DNA of 64,000 bases from Chloroflexales bacterium ZM16-3 (lineage in GTDB: Bacteria; Chloroflexota; Chloroflexia; Chloroflexales; Chloroflexaceae), in assembly GCA_004138175.2 (NCBI GenBank), contig RYFE02000008.1, forward strand, positions 62,001-126,000, given 5' to 3'. The notes beneath the pieces were generated by a model. The model ran no database searches. It saw nothing but the letters and a program-made list of their open reading frames with translations, and was not told the DNA's origin. Of this stretch, positions 1-7,062 are shown in pieces. A program made the translations under genes and the position numbers. Positions within the stretch are counted from its first letter, which is position 1, and every line of letters begins with the position of its first letter.

Positions 1-1661
1 GCGCCCAGCAGGCGCATCACATCCACGCCACTGCGCACGGCGGTGTCGATGTCCTCGCGGTAGACGTGGCTCACCCCGGCTGCGTAGAGCGCGTGGGTGT
101 CGGGCCAGTCGAAGCTGCGGGCGATGATCGTCAGGTGCGGGAAGTGCGTGCGCGCCGTGTGGACAAGCTCCAGAGTCTTCTCGGGGCTATCGAGGGCCAG
201 CACTAGCACGCGGGCCTCGCCGGCCCCCGCCGTCTCCAGCAGGTCGTAGCGCGAGGCGTCCCCATAGTAGACCTTCAGGCCCATGCGGCGCAGCAGATCG
301 ACCCGGTCGGAGTCGATGTCGAGGACGGTGGCGCTGACCCCGTTGGCCCGCAGCATGCGGCCGACGGTTGAGCCGAAGCTGCCGAACCCGGCGATGATCA
401 CAGGCGACTGCTCATCAATCGCGTCGTCCGCGCGGGGCTGGCCCTGGCGGGTGCCGAAGCGCGGCTGCACGAGGCGCTCGTTGATGATCAGCAGCAGCGG
501 GGTGAGGGCCATGGAGATGGCCACCGCGGCGACGATCGGGCTGGTGATGGCTGTATCGAGCACGCCCTGCTGGTTGGCGAAGGAGCAGAGCACAAAGGCG
601 AACTCGCCCACCTGGGGCAGCGCGAAGGCGAAGAGCAGCCCCTGGTCGAGGCTGAGCTTAAAGACCCGCGAGAGGCCAAAGAGCACGGCGAACTTCAGGG
701 CGATGATCGCCAGCACGAGGCCAGCAATCAGCAGCGGCTGGGCCAGAATGAGCGCAAAGTCCACTGATGCGCCCACGGCGATGAAGAAGAGGCCGAGCAG
801 CAGCCCCTTGAAGGGGTCGATGTCGCTCTCTAGCTCGTGGCGATACTCGCTGTTGGCCAGCACCACGCCAGCCAGAAAGGTGCCCAGGGCCGGGCTCAGT
901 CCGACGGCGGTCATCAGCAGGGCGATGCCGATCACCAGCAGCAGCGCGGCGGCGGTGAAGAGCTCGCGCAGGCGGGCGGCGGCGACCGCCCGCAGGGCAG
1001 GGCGCACCAGGAAGCGCCCGGCCAGGATCACCGCCGCCACCGCCCCCAGGACTGCCAGGGTCTGCGCCCAGCCCGGCATCCCGCCCACCAGCGTCGTCGC
1101 CTCGGCGGCGTGGCCGGCGTCGCCCTCGGCCGCGTGGGGCGCGGTGGCCAGCAGCGGGAAGAAGGCCAGCATCGGGATGACTGCGATGTCTTGGAAGAGC
1201 AGCACGGCGAAGGAGCTCTGGCCGCCCTCGGTCTTCAGCACACCCTTCTCGGCCAGCGACTGGAGCACGATGGCGGTTGAGGATGGCGCCAGGATCATGC
1301 CGATAGCCAGGGCTACCTGCCAGCTCATGCCGAGGGCCAGCGCCACACCGGCCACGGCCAGCACGGTGAGCAGCACCTGGAGGCCGCCCAGGCCGAGGAT
1401 GGGCGCGCGCAGCCGCCAGAGCAGAGCCGGCTCAAGCTCCAGCCCCACCACAAACAGCATCATCACCACGCCGAACTCGGCGAAGTGCATCACGTCCTGG
1501 CCCTCGGCGCCCACCAGACGCAGGCCAAAGGGGCCGATGGCGATGCCGGCCAGCAGGTAGCCCAGCACCGACCCGAGGCCGAGGCGTTTGGCGATCGGCA
1601 CGGCCACCACGGCCGCCGCCAGGTAGATGAATGCCTGGAAGAGAAAGCTTTCGCTGCTCAC
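1..1661 (-). CDS. KefB/KefC-type K+/H+ antiporter (CPA2 family), C-terminus cut by window edge
   Basis: This is an integral membrane monovalent cation:proton antiporter of the CPA2 family. Read on the minus strand from a GTG at 1661, the protein begins MSSESFLFQAFIYL and runs through a long hydrophobic Na+/H+ exchanger domain containing GSVLGYLLAGIAIGPFGLR and LFVVGLELEP, both typical of KefB/KefC. After about 400 residues a soluble RCK/TrkA-N Rossmann domain follows (IIAGFGSFGSTVGRML, then LDIDSDRV), which in this family binds nucleotide and gates transport. The gene runs off the left edge inside this regulatory domain, so about 553 codons are present. Its GTG start overlaps the stop of the upstream KefF-like gene by four bases (GTGA), so the two are very likely translationally coupled. 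Family assignment is firm; glutathione gating as in E. coli is inferred. Confidence 0.92.
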   Translation of the reverse strand, partial: MSSESFLFQAFIYLAAAVVAVPIAKRLGLGSVLGYLLAGIAIGPFGLRLVGAEGQDVMHFAEFGVVMMLFVVGLELEPALLWRLRAPILGLGGLQVLLTVLAVAGVALALGMSWQVALAIGMILAPSSTAIVLQSLAEKGVLKTEGGQSSFAVLLFQDIAVIPMLAFFPLLATAPHAAEGDAGHAAEATTLVGGMPGWAQTLAVLGAVAAVILAGRFLVRPALRAVAAARLRELFTAAALLLVIGIALLMTAVGLSPALGTFLAGVVLANSEYRHELESDIDPFKGLLLGLFFIAVGASVDFALILAQPLLIAGLVLAIIALKFAVLFGLSRVFKLSLDQGLLFAFALPQVGEFAFVLCSFANQQGVLDTAITSPIVAAVAISMALTPLLLIINERLVQPRFGTRQGQPRADDAIDEQSPVIIAGFGSFGSTVGRMLRANGVSATVLDIDSDRVDLLRRMGLKVYYGDASRYDLLETAGAGEARVLVLALDSPEKTLELVHTARTHFPHLTIIARSFDWPDTHALYAAGVSHVYREDIDTAVRSGVDVMRLLG

Positions 1662-2278
1662 TCTGGCACCTCCTGGCCGATCAGCTTATCCAGGGCCAGG
1701 TTCAGGCTGGCCTGACCCCGAGCGGCCTCCAGGTCGATCCGGCCCGCGTGGAGCAAGCTCAGCAGCTGGCGGTAGCGACCAACCTCCCGCTCGATCTCTG
1801 CCTCATCCATGCGGTGGGTGCCCTGGATGAGATAGGGCGGCAGGTACTCCATCCCACAGAGGTAGGCCGTCTGCTCAATCGGGGCCAGCAGGTCACGCAT
1901 AGTGAAACGGTTATAGCCATCGCGCCGGTAGGCGTCCGCCGGCCCGCCGGTGCTGATCAGGCTGAGCAGCCGCTTGCCGCGCAGGGCCGTGCCCTGCGCG
2001 CCGTAGGCCCAGCCGTGCTCAAGCACCAGGTCCTCCCACTGCTTTATGATCGCTGGCGTGCTGTACCAGTAGAAGGGGTGCTGGAGGATGATCAGGTCGT
2101 GGGACAGCAGCAGCTCCTGCTCGCGGGCCACGTCGATGTCGAAGTCCGGGTAGGTGTCGTACAGGTCGTGTACGGTGATCCCGGACAGCTCCGGCACCGC
2201 GCGGATCAGCCGACGGTGGATGCGTGATTTGTCCAGGGCCGGGTGGGCGAAGAGGATAAGCATTTTGGTCATAAGCAT
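1658..2278 (-). CDS. KefF/KefG-like NAD(P)H-dependent flavoprotein, antiporter partner
   Basis: A 206-residue flavodoxin-fold NAD(P)H oxidoreductase of the KefF/MdaB family. The N-terminus (KMLILFAHPALDKSRIHRRL) is the FMN phosphate-binding loop of this family. HDLIILQHPFYWYSTPAIIK and the later STGGPADAYRRDGYNRF are its signature segments. In enterobacteria KefF and KefG are ancillary subunits that bind and activate KefC and KefB. Here the gene lies directly upstream of the antiporter and overlaps its start by four bases, which supports the same role. ATGs at 2278, 2269 and 2263 are possible starts; none has a strong ribosome site. A good sigma70-like promoter lies just upstream. Confidence 0.9.
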   Translation of the reverse strand: MLMTKMLILFAHPALDKSRIHRRLIRAVPELSGITVHDLYDTYPDFDIDVAREQELLLSHDLIILQHPFYWYSTPAIIKQWEDLVLEHGWAYGAQGTALRGKRLLSLISTGGPADAYRRDGYNRFTMRDLLAPIEQTAYLCGMEYLPPYLIQGTHRMDEAEIEREVGRYRQLLSLLHAGRIDLEAARGQASLNLALDKLIGQEVPE

Positions 2279-2298
2279 TGAGTGTTGAGGATTAATAA

Positions 2299-2333
2299 CT
2301 CAGGGTTATATTAATCATACCTGAGAACAGCAA
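2299..2333 (-). promoter_or_regulatory. Promoter with overlapping inverted repeat, kefF-kefC operon
   Basis: On the minus strand TTGCTG (2333-2328) is followed after exactly 17 bases by TATAAC (2310-2305), a good sigma70-type promoter. Transcription would start near 2298, about 20 bases before the kefF ATG. The arms CTCAGG (2299-2304) and CCTGAG (2320-2325) form an inverted repeat straddling the -10 element, so a repressor bound there would block the promoter. The regulator is unknown. Confidence 0.5.
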
Positions 2334-2373
2334 TACTTGCTCTTGACCATGTGGGTGGGCGACGACCGACGAC

Positions 2374-2439
2374 CGAGCGGGCAGCGGGGCGAGCGACACG
2401 AAATGGTAATTTCGTGTCGCTCGCCCCGCTGCCCGCTCG
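2374..2439. repeat. Perfect 31-bp inverted repeat with 4-nt loop
   Basis: Bases 2374-2404 are the exact reverse complement of 2409-2439 with GGTA between them. The hairpin lies 30 bp beyond the stop of the M42 peptidase gene and upstream of the kef promoter. It could act as a terminator for the peptidase transcript, although no T tract follows, or it may be a mobile palindromic unit. Confidence 0.85.
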
Positions 2440-2468
2440 CGTTTTCCGCAGCTTTTGATCCAGCGCCC

Positions 2469-3530
2469 CTACGGCGCGGGGATGAACTCCTCGGCGCTGG
2501 CGATGCTGCGCACAAAGGCGGCGATCAGCCGCGCGGCGGCCTCCACATCCGCCAGGGCGACCATCTCATTTGGCGAGTGCATGTAGCGGTTGGGGATGGC
2601 GACCACGCCGGTGGCCACACCGCCACGGGCCTTGTGGATGGCGTCGGCGTCGGTGCCGGTGTAGCGCGGGGTGATCTGCAGGCTGTAGGCGATCTCCGCC
2701 TGCTCGGCCACATCCACCAGGCGCGCGTAGACCAGCGGGCTATTGGCCGCGCCGCGCGAGAGCACCGGCCCGCCGCCCAGCTTCACATCGCCGTACTGCT
2801 GCTTGTCCGACTCGGGGTGGTCGGTGGCGAAGGTCACGTCCACGACGATGGCGACCTGCGGGTCGAAGTTGAATGCGGCGGTGGCCGCGCCGGCGAGGGT
2901 AATCTCCTCCTGGGCGGTGGCGACGGCGGCCACGCTGGCAGTGGGACGATCCTGGCTGAGCAGGCGCAGCGCCTCCAGCACCGTGAAGGCGCCGATGCGG
3001 TTGTCGAGCGAGCGGCTGACGATGCGGCCGTGGGGCATCTCGTAGAGCGGCGCGTCGATCACGCCGACGCAGCCGACCCGCACGCGCTCCAGAGCCTCGT
3101 CGCGGCTATCAACGCCGATATCGATCCACATCCGCTCGATGGTGCTGGCCTGGCCGCGCTCATCGGACTTGAGCAGGTGGATGGGCTTCTTGCCGATCAC
3201 GCCGACCACCTCGCCGGCGTGGCCGAGCAGACGCACCCGCTGGCCCACCAGCACCTGAGCGTCCCACCCGCCAATCGCCGAGAAGGAGAGGAAACCATTC
3301 TCGTCGATATAGCTGACCATCAGGCCGATCTCGTCGATATGGCCAGCCAGCAGCACGCGCGGCCCGGCCCCCTCGATCAGCGCGTAGCTGTTGCCGCGCA
3401 CATCGGTGTAGACCTTATCAGCAAAGCCCTTCGCCTCGTCGCGCCAGACCTTCGCCGCCGCCGCTTCGTCGCCCGAGGGGCTAGGGGTACTCAGCAGCCG
3501 CTTCAGAAAGGCCACTCGTAATTCATCCAT
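2469..3530 (-). CDS. M42-family metallo-aminopeptidase
   Basis: A cytoplasmic dinuclear-metal aminopeptidase/endoglucanase-like protein of family M42 (FrvX, PepA, TET-type), about 353 residues. The expected landmarks occur in order: AGHIDEIGLMV (first metal histidine and aspartate), IGGWDAQVLVGQRVR in the inserted dimerisation domain, SRSLDNRIG (bridging aspartate), TAQEEITLAGA (catalytic glutamate pair), VDVTFATDHP and TGTDADAI, and NRYMHSPNEM near the C-terminus (last metal histidine). All metal ligands appear intact, so an active enzyme is expected. Two in-frame ATGs exist. AGGAG sits one base before the ATG at 3539 but nine bases before the ATG at 3530, so 3530 is preferred. These enzymes trim peptides released by the proteasome or other proteases. 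The gene appears monocistronic. Confidence 0.93.
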   Translation of the reverse strand: MDELRVAFLKRLLSTPSPSGDEAAAAKVWRDEAKGFADKVYTDVRGNSYALIEGAGPRVLLAGHIDEIGLMVSYIDENGFLSFSAIGGWDAQVLVGQRVRLLGHAGEVVGVIGKKPIHLLKSDERGQASTIERMWIDIGVDSRDEALERVRVGCVGVIDAPLYEMPHGRIVSRSLDNRIGAFTVLEALRLLSQDRPTASVAAVATAQEEITLAGAATAAFNFDPQVAIVVDVTFATDHPESDKQQYGDVKLGGGPVLSRGAANSPLVYARLVDVAEQAEIAYSLQITPRYTGTDADAIHKARGGVATGVVAIPNRYMHSPNEMVALADVEAAARLIAAFVRSIASAEEFIPAP

Positions 3531-3629
3531 GGGGTACATGCTCCTGGGTCAGATCAAAGATGGCGCATTATAGCACTCCTCTCTGTTCTGTCACTGCCAG
3601 CGATCCATGGTATTCTTCATCCTAAGACA

Positions 3630-3660
3630 GGGGACAGGGGACAGGGGACAGGGGACAGGG
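3630..3660 (+). repeat. Five G-runs in GGGGACA tandem repeat, possible G-quadruplex upstream of nadK
   Basis: GGGG runs at 3630, 3637, 3644 and 3651, each separated by ACA, plus a final GGG at 3658, fit the classical G4 pattern with 3-nt loops. The last GGGAG lies seven bases before the nadK ATG and is also the only visible ribosome binding site. Folding in mRNA could therefore mask translation initiation. Confidence 0.7.
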
Positions 3661-3669
3661 AGCACAGTA

Positions 3670-4494
3670 ATGAGACGTATCGCAATTATCTATAATCCTT
3701 TCTCTGAGGCATCGATCAGCCACTCGACAAAGCTTGCCGAATGGCTACAGGCGCGTGGGATCGCCGTCTGGCGCGGGATCTCGCAGGAGTGCCGCGACTG
3801 CCCAGACGTGATGGATGAGGCCGACCTGATGGTGGCGATGGGCGGGGACGGAACCGTGCTGCGGGCGGCCCGACTGGCCTTCCCCACCAGCTTGCCGGTG
3901 CTGCCGGTGGCCCTCGGGCACCTCAGCTTTATGGCCGAGATCGGGCCGACGGAGCTGTATGAGGGCATTGAGACGCTGCTCCAGGGCGGGGGCTGGCACG
4001 ACGAGCGCTCCCTGATCGACGCGTCGCTCTGGCGCGAGGGCGAGCACATGCTGGACTTTGTGGCCCTGAACGAGGTGGTCATCTCGCGCCGCGAGGTGAG
4101 CCGGGTGATCAACGTCGAGGTATCGATCGACGGGTCGCCCCTGACCACCTACATGGCCGACGGCCTGATCGTCGCCACCGCCACCGGATCGACGGCCTAC
4201 GCCATGGCGGCCGGCGGCCCGATCGTCGACCCGCGCTCGCGGGCGCTGGTGCTCGTGCCGATCGCCGCCCACCTGACAAACGTGCCCTCGATGGTGCTCC
4301 ACGAGGGCGCGGTGGTGACGACCGCCCTGCGCAGCCGCGACAACGCCAGCATCGCGATCGACGGGCGCGGCAACCTGCCCCTGCGTGAGGGCGACGAGGT
4401 GATGGTGCGCCGCAGCTCTCAGGTCTGCACCTTCGTGCGGCTGCGCCACAGCAGCCAGTTCTACACCCAGCTCGCCGCGAAGCTCAGGAGATAA
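3670..4494 (+). CDS. nadK: NAD kinase
   Basis: A 274-residue ATP-NAD/polyphosphate NAD kinase that phosphorylates NAD to make NADP in the cytoplasm. The start is RRIAIIYNPFSEASI, followed by the diagnostic DLMVAMGGDGTVLRAAR (GGDGT phosphate-binding motif), ALGHLSFMAEI (the NAD-binding GxLGFL-like segment) and TATGSTAYAMAAGGPIVDP (TGSTAY motif), then ALVLVPIAAH. All conserved blocks are present and the length is normal. An upstream in-frame ATG at 3607 would translate the G-rich repeat, so the ATG at 3670, preceded by GGGAG, is preferred. A strong hairpin repeat follows the stop immediately. Confidence 0.95.
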   Translation: MRRIAIIYNPFSEASISHSTKLAEWLQARGIAVWRGISQECRDCPDVMDEADLMVAMGGDGTVLRAARLAFPTSLPVLPVALGHLSFMAEIGPTELYEGIETLLQGGGWHDERSLIDASLWREGEHMLDFVALNEVVISRREVSRVINVEVSIDGSPLTTYMADGLIVATATGSTAYAMAAGGPIVDPRSRALVLVPIAAHLTNVPSMVLHEGAVVTTALRSRDNASIAIDGRGNLPLREGDEVMVRRSSQVCTFVRLRHSSQFYTQLAAKLRR

Positions 4495-4495
4495 A

Positions 4496-4572
4496 TGTGT
4501 ATTGGGGTTGGGCAGCTTCGCTGCCCAACCCCAATACACATAAAAATGTGGGGGCGGCTGCGCCGCCCCCAC
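4496..4572. terminator. Double hairpin, member of a dispersed terminator-like repeat family
   Basis: Perfect 20-bp arms (4496-4515 and 4521-4540) flank the loop CTTCG. The spacer TAAAAAT is followed by a second GC hairpin at 4548-4572 (11-bp stem). It begins beside the nadK stop and lies between convergent genes (nadK plus strand, amidase minus strand), so bidirectional termination fits. Related modules occur at 19699, 35774, 38821 and 41061. Confidence 0.75.
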
Positions 4573-4590
4573 GCCCCTGCCGGCAGGCGG

Positions 4591-6981
4591 CTAAGGTAGA
4601 GGGATGCCCAGCGTCGTCGCCCCGCCGCGCGTGCCGCCGCCGGGGTAGATCGAGCGCTCGGCGATGATCGGCTGGGTGCCGCGCACCACCGCCGCCACCG
4701 AAGGCTCGTCGGGGTAGAGCTCGTGGACGGCCAGGGTGTAGCGGGACTCGGCCGGCACGCGGAACTGCTGCTGCGCCGTGGCCCCGTCGCTAAACACAAA
4801 ATCTACTGTGACGGTTGCTGGCGCGGGGTTGGGGTTGCTCACGCACAGGTAGTAGCTCGCATCGCGGGTGCGCCCGTCCACGAAGGCCCAGCGATAGCCG
4901 GGGGCCAGCGCGCCCGCGCCAACCGAGCCCGCCGCCCCATCGTTGAAGGTCATGGCCCGCTCCACGGCCACCGGCCGGTCGGACGTCACCTCTGTGGAGA
5001 CGCCGAGGTTGGGAACGACATCATTGACGTTGATCACCAGCTGGGTGCGCGGCGGGATGGCGTAGCGCCGCACGTCGCTGGTGCCATCCGGCCCCATAAA
5101 CACGGCCTCGGTGTTGGCCGGCTGGTCGTTGGGGTTGAGCACCAGCAGGCGCATCTGGAAGCCGTTCTGGGTGGTGCCCTCGGCGAAGAGCCAGCGCCGC
5201 GAGAGCGTGTCGATGCCGCGCCCGGTGTGCAGCCCGGTCTCGCGCAGGCCGAAGCGCATGGTGCGCTCCACGGCGATCGGCTGGGCCGCGATCACCCGCG
5301 CGCCGAAGCTGGCGTTCGGCAGCACGTCGTTCACCGCCACCACCAGCCGGTCGCGCCCGTTGACCTGCACCTTCTGCTCGAACTGGGTGCCATCCTCTCG
5401 CATATAGGTGATCGTCACCGGCACGGCGGCGGCCTGTGGGTTGAAGAGGATCAGGTAGGTGCGGTTGGTGTCCTCGGTCGAGCCCTCAGCGAAGTACCAG
5501 ATCCGCGAGAGCCGATCGATACCGGGGCCACCATCCACATCGGTGGTCAGGTTCATGCTGCGCTCGGCCAGGATGGGCGCGCTCGACTCGACGATGGCGG
5601 GCAGCGAGCTGGTGTCCGTGATCACATCGTTCAGAATCATGTCGCTGCGCGCACCGGCGGGCACGCCGACGATCCGGGTCAGCGGTGACTCGCCGCCAAG
5701 GATGAGCGTCACCTTGGCGTCGGCCTGGGTGCCGGTGGGGTTGAAGAAGCTCAGTCGCTCGCTGTAGTCGGCCACGTTCCCCTCGGCGAAGTACCAGCGC
5801 GCCCGCACCGTCGACTGGTCGGCGAGGCTGCGGATCTGCGGCAGCAGGTCGAGCGTGGCCTTCGCGGGGTCGGCGGCGGCCGGGTCGGCCTCGCTGTGGG
5901 CGGCGATGTTTGGGCGCTGGGCGCGCGCGCTGCCCACCAGCACCATGTGCTGCCCGGCGGGCGCGATGGCGTATGCCTGGCCGAGCCAGGCCAGCAGCCC
6001 GATCAGCGTACCCTGGGCCTCGGTGCTGGGCGCGCCGCCCTCGGGGGCGATCAGCGCGATGTGGATGGCCACATCGCCGCCCGAGAGCCGGCCCACATCG
6101 GAGGTCGGCCCGCCAAGGCGGCCCTCGTAGAGATTGCCCTCGGCGTCGATCACATAGTGGTAGGCCAGGTCGTCCCAGCCAAGCACGCCGGTCTGATAGG
6201 CCAGCAGGGCGCGCATCAGGTCGAGGCTGCTACTGGTGGGGTCGGCGGCGATCTGGTGGATGATGACGCCCTGCGGGTCGCGGCGGGCGGGCTGGGCGGC
6301 CTCGACCGCGCCGCTCCAGTCGCTGCGACCGATCAGCACCGGGCGCTGGGTCAGCGTCTCCTTGCCAGAGAGGATCGGGCGGCGGGGCAGGCCGGCCGCC
6401 AGGATCGGCGTGGCCTGCGCAGTCTGGAGATAGCTCACCGTGACCTGGCTGAGCACCGCCGAGGCGCGGGCCACCTGGCTGGTCAGGCTGGCGCGCAGCT
6501 GGAGGTAGGCGCTGTCGGCGGGAAAGGCCAGCACATCCGCCGTGGCGAGGGCGCCGTCGTCGGCCTGCGAGCGGGCATCCCCGCTCTCCATGGGCTGCCA
6601 TGCCCCCCAGCCATCATCGGGGTTGCCCTCCGTGGACGGTGGGGTGGCGCGGGCGCGCAGCTCTAGCCGCACCCCCGTGCCCAGGATCAGGTCGGCGTGC
6701 CAGACAGCCCCGGCCGCGTTGAAGGGGAATGCCGTGGCGAAGGGCGCTGACAGGAAGGCGCCAGAAACCTGGTCCTCGGCGAGGCGCAGCTCGCCCCCAG
6801 CGTTGTTAGTGATCAGCAGGCCACTTGACGCGCCAGCCTCCCAGTCGGTGACATCGCTGATCTGCCAGGATTCCGCCCGCGCCTGCGGGGGCTGCTGCGC
6901 GCGGACGGGCGCGGCGACCGAGAGCAGGGCGGCGACGAGCACGAGGGCGAGGGCGTGGGGGAGGGCTGCGCTTCGGCTCAT
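4591..6981 (-). CDS. Secreted protein with amidase_2/PGRP-like domain and four WYFAEG repeats
   Basis: A 796-residue exported protein. Residues 1-28 form a signal peptide (hydrophobic ALALVLVAALLSVAAPVRA). Residues about 30-190 are a beta-rich domain. Residues about 210-380 resemble an N-acetylmuramoyl-L-alanine amidase/peptidoglycan-recognition fold, with VIIHQIAADP, YHYVIDAEGNLYEGRLGG and a late AAHSEADP. The usual HHT is reduced to IIHQ, so activity is uncertain. The C-terminal half is four repeats of about 100 residues, each opening with a W-F-[AV]-[ED]-G motif (RARWYFAEG, RIWYFAEGS, RRWLFAEGT, YRWAFVDGR) and continuing FxNP, the pattern of DUF5719-like wall-associated repeats. AAGGAAG precedes the ATG by five bases. 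A role in cell-surface binding or wall remodelling is inferred. Confidence 0.8.
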   Translation of the reverse strand: MSRSAALPHALALVLVAALLSVAAPVRAQQPPQARAESWQISDVTDWEAGASSGLLITNNAGGELRLAEDQVSGAFLSAPFATAFPFNAAGAVWHADLILGTGVRLELRARATPPSTEGNPDDGWGAWQPMESGDARSQADDGALATADVLAFPADSAYLQLRASLTSQVARASAVLSQVTVSYLQTAQATPILAAGLPRRPILSGKETLTQRPVLIGRSDWSGAVEAAQPARRDPQGVIIHQIAADPTSSSLDLMRALLAYQTGVLGWDDLAYHYVIDAEGNLYEGRLGGPTSDVGRLSGGDVAIHIALIAPEGGAPSTEAQGTLIGLLAWLGQAYAIAPAGQHMVLVGSARAQRPNIAAHSEADPAAADPAKATLDLLPQIRSLADQSTVRARWYFAEGNVADYSERLSFFNPTGTQADAKVTLILGGESPLTRIVGVPAGARSDMILNDVITDTSSLPAIVESSAPILAERSMNLTTDVDGGPGIDRLSRIWYFAEGSTEDTNRTYLILFNPQAAAVPVTITYMREDGTQFEQKVQVNGRDRLVVAVNDVLPNASFGARVIAAQPIAVERTMRFGLRETGLHTGRGIDTLSRRWLFAEGTTQNGFQMRLLVLNPNDQPANTEAVFMGPDGTSDVRRYAIPPRTQLVINVNDVVPNLGVSTEVTSDRPVAVERAMTFNDGAAGSVGAGALAPGYRWAFVDGRTRDASYYLCVSNPNPAPATVTVDFVFSDGATAQQQFRVPAESRYTLAVHELYPDEPSVAAVVRGTQPIIAERSIYPGGGTRGGATTLGIPLP

Positions 6982-7014
6982 GGGCTTCCTTCTTGTTTCA
7001 CAATACCGGATCCC

Positions 7015-7062
7015 GTAGGGGCACCCCAGCGTGGGCGGGCACCCACGCCGGGGTGCCCCTAC
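7015..7062. terminator. GC-rich hairpin between two minus-strand genes
   Basis: GTAGGGGCACCCC at 7015 pairs with GGGGTGCCCCTAC ending at 7062, extended inward by GCGTGGG/CCCACGC. It begins with the GTAGGGG head shared by the 28-bp palindromes elsewhere in the window. It overlaps the stop of the DUF4015 gene and may terminate that transcript. Confidence 0.6.

Noticed and set aside
283-1560. 425-codon plus-strand frame at the left edge
   Set aside because: Lies opposite the KefC-type antiporter, which has clear motifs; the plus-strand product is Ser/Arg/Thr-rich and not protein-like.
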